DNA of 64,000 nucleotides from Marinicella meishanensis (GTDB lineage: Bacteria; Pseudomonadota; Gammaproteobacteria; Xanthomonadales; Marinicellaceae): NCBI RefSeq assembly GCF_019931145.1, contig NZ_JAIOUV010000006.1, forward strand, positions 124,001-188,000. The letters are read 5' to 3'. The stretch's first letter is position 1. Each line of letters starts with the position of its first letter. Under the pieces are notes generated by a model that was not told the DNA's origin, searched no databases, and saw nothing but the letters and a program-made list of their open reading frames with translations. Below are positions 59,913 to 64,000 of this stretch, piece by piece. The translations under genes and the position numbers were made by a program.

Positions 59913-60950
59913 TCATAATTGCGACAAGTAAGTGATGATGCGGCGCATTTCGAAGCCACTCATCTGGGCTTTGAAATAACATTTGTGGTGCCGCGCTGAG
60001 ACCGACATTTGGATGGTTCGTCCAGATTGATCCAGGTGGATGTTGAAGTGACCGGTGTCACCAGTGAAGTCGGCTTCGTTTAGGGAGCGTCGCACCAAGC
60101 GCATGCTTTCGATTTGCTTGAAGCCGCTGATGTGTTGATTGGCGGTGAATTCAATGGTGCCACCGTTGGTACTGAATTTGGTGCTGTGTGCATGTAAATT
60201 CAACGGGTTGGACCCGGCGGCCAAGTCCAGGCGATCCAAAGCTTTGATCGGTGCGGCCAAGTCCTTCACCGGCAAATCGGGCAGTTGCAGAATGGCTTGC
60301 ACGCAGGCCACCGCAGCGCTGTGGGCCAGGCGATGGGCTTTGCCCAAGGGCAATTGAATGTATAAGGCCGCTGTGCCGGTATCGGGGGTGAGCAAAAAGC
60401 GCATGACTTGGCGCGATGGGGTGATCCGAAAAGCCCGAAACTCATACCAGTCGCCATCGATTTCTTGTAAGGGTAAATCCTGGGCCCTGACCCGCAAGGT
60501 GTTGCTGGCTTGTTGTCGCCAAATCACTTCCAACGAGCCTTGTTGCACTTTGATTTGTTGCAGCTCCATGGCTTCGGGGAAGCTGAATTGATCGGTCGCC
60601 TGCAACACGGCTTGGTGGGGTGAGTCAGTCACCAACTGGTGTAACGCAGTTTGGGGATCGGCGTTCACTTGGCGCATGAATTCAACTGGCAGCTCGAACA
60701 AATAGACGTGTTGCTGGCCCCAGCCTTCCACTTCATGGATCCATTGTTCCAAAGCCGTCAATGCGATGGTACCCTCCAACAAAGCGGTTTGCAGGTTGGC
60801 CAGCGAAGCGCTTTTGTTGGGGCCGAGGTTGACTTGGACGCCCTGACTTTTCTGCTGTCGCAGAAATTCCCGTATGAACAGCACCCCTTGCGCTTTGGCG
60901 ATGGCCAAAGCGTTGTGGATGGCAGGTGATTGGACGGTGGTATTGTTCAT
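59913..60950 (-). CDS. Uncharacterised protein paired with the alpha/beta-hydrolase
   Basis: A 345-residue protein without signal peptide. It has an N-terminal helical region (NALAIAKAQGVLFIREFLRQ) and a middle with repeated beta-strands, including DLPLQEIDGDWYEFRAFRIT and LLTPDTGTAALYIQLPLG. The C-terminal SGFEMRRIITYLSQL ends five bases before the hydrolase ATG. Cysteines are rare, and no known domain is recognised. The tight pairing suggests it binds or regulates the hydrolase. Confidence 0.7.
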   Translation of the reverse strand: MNNTTVQSPAIHNALAIAKAQGVLFIREFLRQQKSQGVQVNLGPNKSASLANLQTALLEGTIALTALEQWIHEVEGWGQQHVYLFELPVEFMRQVNADPQTALHQLVTDSPHQAVLQATDQFSFPEAMELQQIKVQQGSLEVIWRQQASNTLRVRAQDLPLQEIDGDWYEFRAFRITPSRQVMRFLLTPDTGTAALYIQLPLGKAHRLAHSAAVACVQAILQLPDLPVKDLAAPIKALDRLDLAAGSNPLNLHAHSTKFSTNGGTIEFTANQHISGFKQIESMRLVRRSLNEADFTGDTGHFNIHLDQSGRTIQMSVSARHHKCYFKAQMSGFEMRRIITYLSQL

Positions 60951-61048
60951 TTTTTATGCATCAGTGTACCATGATTGGTTGGGGCAAACAGTCTCGAATG
61001 CCGGCTTTCTGCCAGGTGGACATTTTTGTGTGTTTGAGTGACAAAAAT

Positions 61049-61085
61049 GGCCAGTTTTGCGTCCATGACCATGCAAAATCTGGCC
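61049..61085. promoter_or_regulatory. Hairpin in a divergent promoter region
   Basis: GGCCAGTTTTGC pairs with GCAAAATCTGGCC, leaving one extra base in one arm, around a loop with GTCCATGACCAT. It lies between the divergent genes starting at 60950 and 61190. It may be an operator or attenuator-like leader; no regulator is known. Confidence 0.35.
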
Positions 61086-61189
61086 TCCTTGGCCTGGGGC
61101 CATTCTGGCCAAGCGATTGGCGTGGTTTTTCGGTACAAATTGGGGGGCTTGTGATAAAGTGACGGCCATTGAAAACCAACACACAATCC

Positions 61190-61906
61190 ATGAGAATCAT
61201 AACCATTATGAGCCTGTTGCTGTGGGCCTTTGGCTTGCAGGCACAACAAGGTGATAACGACTCTGGCGGTGATGACGCCGAAGACAAAAAGAAGCCCAGT
61301 TGGTCGACGGGCTTGCCCGAGCGACAAGCCGCACCAACCATGAACACCCCTGATTTGAATGTGGAAAAACCACAGGTGGACGTGGGACAGCCTGATGTGG
61401 TTGAGATGCCCGTGACTGACATGGCCATTGAACGGCCCAGTTTCAGCATGCCGGCGATTGAAATCGCACCGGTCACCGATGATGCCAATGTGCCACCGGC
61501 ACCCAAATCATCGAGTCGTGCGCGTCAGGCCAACAACGATGATGAGCCTTCCAGCCCAGTACGCAGCACCATCAATAACACCGCCCAAGCCATCACAGCA
61601 GGCCAGCCTTATCAAGTGTTGGGTGAGCAAAACTACCCCAATGGCTACGTCTGGGAAGCGCTGGTCAGTGAGCCGGTTAAAATCCCCAAATCCTTGTCTT
61701 TCAGTTACAAACAAATCCAGCTGGAGGTGCACATCAACCCCGCTGGAGAAGTGGTGAAAGTCAAGCGCTTGGATGACGTCACCTCCAGCATGTTGTTGAA
61801 TTACTCCAACCGGACGTTGAAAAAGTGGCAATTCAGACCACCGGCCGAGTTCGGTATTGATGAAGTATTGGTCAACAGCTTGTTGGTTGAAATGGTGGCC
61901 AGATAA
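61190..61906 (+). CDS. Exported protein with TonB C-terminal-like domain
   Basis: A 238-residue protein with a signal peptide ending LQAQ (about residue 18), a Pro/Asp/Ser-rich linker of about 110 residues, and a C-terminal domain at about 155-238 (SYKQIQLEVHINPAGEVVKV, then LLNYSNRTLKKWQFRPP). This is the TonB_C-type strand-helix pattern with WQFRP. It lacks an N-terminal TM anchor typical of TonB. Its role may be to contact an outer-membrane protein. The ATG at 61190 begins the signal. A terminator follows. Confidence 0.75.
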   Translation: MRIITIMSLLLWAFGLQAQQGDNDSGGDDAEDKKKPSWSTGLPERQAAPTMNTPDLNVEKPQVDVGQPDVVEMPVTDMAIERPSFSMPAIEIAPVTDDANVPPAPKSSSRARQANNDDEPSSPVRSTINNTAQAITAGQPYQVLGEQNYPNGYVWEALVSEPVKIPKSLSFSYKQIQLEVHINPAGEVVKVKRLDDVTSSMLLNYSNRTLKKWQFRPPAEFGIDEVLVNSLLVEMVAR

Positions 61907-61930
61907 GTCAACCACAGAGATGTTGTGAGC

Positions 61931-61953
61931 AGGCCTCGCAGGAGGCCTTTTTT
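61931..61953 (+). terminator. Rho-independent terminator
   Basis: AGGCCTC-GCAG-GAGGCCT followed by a run of six T, 25 bp after the TonB-like gene stop. Confidence 0.9.
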
Positions 61954-62040
61954 GTGTCAGCCGTATATTTGTGACCATTGTTCACAACATCTTAAGGTGA
62001 ACAATGCTAGCATGATTTTTTCCTTGCTGAGTTGAACTGG

Positions 62041-64000
62041 ATGAAGAAATTGATCAAATGGCTGTTGGGTTTGGTGGCATCTTTGGTGGTGTTGGTGGTG
62101 CTGGCCATCATCATTTTGCCTTGGGTGTTTGACCCCAATGATCACAAACCACGGATTCAACAACTGGCGGCCGAACAAATCGGTCGTGAAGTGCAGCTCA
62201 ATGGGCCCATCGAATGGTCGGTGTTTCCGACTTTGGCCATCAACCTCCAAGATGTGACGGTGGCCAATGAATCCGGCTTCAAAGGTGACCACCTGGCCAC
62301 CGTTCAGCGGGTGGCGGTGAAGGTGCAATTGTGGCCCTTGTTACAACAGCAAATCAAAGTGGGTCAGGTTGAATTGCAACAACCCAACATCCAACTGCAA
62401 GTGGCCCAATCTGGCAACAGCAATTGGCAGTCCCTGTTGGATCACCTGGCCAGTGATCCGAGCAACGAAACCACAGCGAGTGACGGCACTGCGTTGGAAA
62501 TCAGGGGCATCGAAATCAGCGATGGGCAGTTGCGTTATGTCGATGCCAGCGCCGATTTGACCGCCACCTTGCAAGATCTGAACTTCAACAGCGACGCCAT
62601 CAAAGCCAACACCCCAACGGACATGTTCTTGGACGCGGACCTGGCCGTGGAGGGCACTGGCCTGGCTGGTCGCGTGCAGGCCGCCTGGCAAGCCACCGGT
62701 TTGACCGGCGATGCGGGTGTGGTGCTGCAGTTTGCACAATTGTCATTGACTGGGGAGGTTGACCAAGTGCCGTTAACCATACAGACCCAAGGCCTCAGTG
62801 TGTTGAACTTGGCCGATGACAGCCTCAATTTCAGCTCACTGGATCTTTCTTATGCCAACTGGTCCCTCACCACCCCGGTGCAGGGTCAGCAAATCACCGG
62901 AGACATGACATTGGCGGGACAATTGTCCATGCCGGCCTTTGCCTTGGATGATTTGTTGAACACCTTGGGCTCCCCGCTGAAGAACCAGGCCGACAATGAG
63001 TTGGGTGGTGAGTTGCAGTGGCGGTTGCACAATGACCGCCTGCAATTGCAAAACATCATGATGCAATTGGATGGCTCGACTTTGACCGGTGAAGTGGACC
63101 TGCGTCAACTGAGCCAAATGCAAGGCCAATTCAGCTTGAGCCTGGACCAATTGGATTTGGATCAATACCTGCCAGCGGTCGATTCGGCCGGAGGTGCCGC
63201 CGGCGATGATGCCGCCATGGATTTGGGTCGCTTGAATGGCCAGATCACCATGGGGCAGCTCAAAGCAGCCGGGGTGCAACTCAATGACATCACCCTGAAC
63301 ATCGCCACCCAGGGACCCAACATCGTGGTCGAACCCCTGAAAGCCGGCTTTTATCAGGGCTTGATCAAAACCGAACTGCGGTTACAGCCCGAACAAAGCC
63401 GTGAAAAACTGCAGATCACCCACCAAATGCGCGATTTTCAAGCCGGTGGTTTGTTGGCTGACCTGATGGGCACCGAATACCTGACCGGATTGGGTCAGTT
63501 GGATGCCGATTTGCGCATCGACGAACCATTCAGTGAACGCCCCTTGCAAAGTGCCCAAGGCAGCCTCAGCTACCAACTGACCGATGGCGATTTGGTGGGC
63601 ATTGATGTGTTTGAAATCATCCAACGATCGTTGAGTTTGTTGAATAAAACCGAGGCCGCCCAAACCAATGAAGATTTACGCACCGCATTTGGATTGATGG
63701 ACCTCCAAGCCGACATCAACAACGGCATATTGAAAACCAAGCAGCTGCGCCTGACCTCGCCGTATTTCGATGTCAAAGGCGAGGTGACCATTGACCTCGA
63801 TCAACAAACCATCCAAGGCACCATCAAACCGATGCTGACCAACATCCCCGCCGATGTGCTGGATAAAAATTTGGCCAAGCTGATCAATGTGCGCATACCC
63901 GTGAACTTATCCGGCAACCTGTTGGAGCCGGCGGTTAAAGTGGATGTGGCGCAACTGCTGTTGGCAACCCAAAAGGCCAAAATCGATGAGAAAAAAGACG
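62041..64000 (+). CDS. AsmA-family protein, 3' end beyond the window
   Basis: The open frame from ATG 62041 runs to the window end (653 codons seen, no stop), so it is truncated here only by the window edge. A single N-terminal TM segment (LLGLVASLVVLVVLAIIILP) is followed by the AsmA signature FDPNDHKPRIQQLAAEQIGR, EWSVFPTLAINLQDVTVAN and VELQQPNIQLQVAQSGNSNW. The later part has the AsmA-like repeats of beta segments, including DLVGIDVFEIIQRSLSLLN. AsmA-like proteins span the periplasm and help move or assemble outer-membrane lipids and proteins. The start is weakly marked: the upstream bases have no good Shine-Dalgarno. The promoter should lie in the bases after the terminator at 61931. Confidence 0.85.
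   Translation, partial: MKKLIKWLLGLVASLVVLVVLAIIILPWVFDPNDHKPRIQQLAAEQIGREVQLNGPIEWSVFPTLAINLQDVTVANESGFKGDHLATVQRVAVKVQLWPLLQQQIKVGQVELQQPNIQLQVAQSGNSNWQSLLDHLASDPSNETTASDGTALEIRGIEISDGQLRYVDASADLTATLQDLNFNSDAIKANTPTDMFLDADLAVEGTGLAGRVQAAWQATGLTGDAGVVLQFAQLSLTGEVDQVPLTIQTQGLSVLNLADDSLNFSSLDLSYANWSLTTPVQGQQITGDMTLAGQLSMPAFALDDLLNTLGSPLKNQADNELGGELQWRLHNDRLQLQNIMMQLDGSTLTGEVDLRQLSQMQGQFSLSLDQLDLDQYLPAVDSAGGAAGDDAAMDLGRLNGQITMGQLKAAGVQLNDITLNIATQGPNIVVEPLKAGFYQGLIKTELRLQPEQSREKLQITHQMRDFQAGGLLADLMGTEYLTGLGQLDADLRIDEPFSERPLQSAQGSLSYQLTDGDLVGIDVFEIIQRSLSLLNKTEAAQTNEDLRTAFGLMDLQADINNGILKTKQLRLTSPYFDVKGEVTIDLDQQTIQGTIKPMLTNIPADVLDKNLAKLINVRIPVNLSGNLLEPAVKVDVAQLLLATQKAKIDEKKD

Overview
The window looks like part of a Gram-negative gammaproteobacterial chromosome. 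It has many Sec-exported and lipoprotein precursors, TonB-like C-terminal domains, a MASE1-GGDEF cyclase, YghU, an OsmC-YcaO fusion and an AsmA-family protein. Several exported proteins end in IFxxGF[D/E]-like tails, which I associate loosely with Marinicella-type or Lysobacterales-type marine bacteria; I could not test this. No rRNA or tRNA gene and no CRISPR array was recognised.

Layout. 0-3.4 kb: a broken small gene, a lipoprotein and a secreted metzincin protease. 3.4-7 kb: an AT-rich cassette of tightly overlapping genes (two-TM protein, GrpB-like nucleotidyltransferase, SDR-type dehydrogenase, sulfatase-fold hydrolase, small helical protein). 7-15.5 kb: secreted beta-propellers, a lipoprotein, very small membrane proteins, a TonB-domain protein and uncharacterised proteins, broken up by dispersed palindromic repeats. 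15.6-24 kb: CoA transferase, patatin lipase, phospholipase D-like protein, TraB/GumN protein, and an overlapping aminotransferase/omega-amidase pair fitting methionine salvage. 24-31 kb: lipoprotein, repeat-containing secreted proteins, zinc-ribbon protein, large reprolysin-like protease, an extra signal peptidase I and an AlkD-like protein. 31-39.6 kb: ECF sigma factor overlapping a Ser/Thr kinase-TPR protein, then a 1561-residue beta-helix exoprotein.

39.6-47.2 kb: YghU, a DUF2141/carotenoid-oxygenase pair with a convergent LytTR membrane regulator, and OsmC-YcaO. 47.2-49.7 kb: an array of about nine units of roughly 130 bp, interrupted by a GIY-YIG nuclease gene. 49.7-64 kb: CPA2 antiporter, then a long minus-strand run (diguanylate cyclase coupled to a propeller protein, CNNM/CBS protein with a saccharopine-dehydrogenase-like reductase, exported M17 aminopeptidase, membrane protein, alpha/beta hydrolase with an unknown partner), then a TonB-like protein and an AsmA protein that runs off the end.

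The most unusual items are the GIY-YIG gene inside the tandem array, the AT-rich cassette at 3.4-7 kb, tandem 38-residue repeats that are identical in protein but differ at 20 silent positions, a broken gene at the left edge, and a protease-tail remnant near 31.2 kb.
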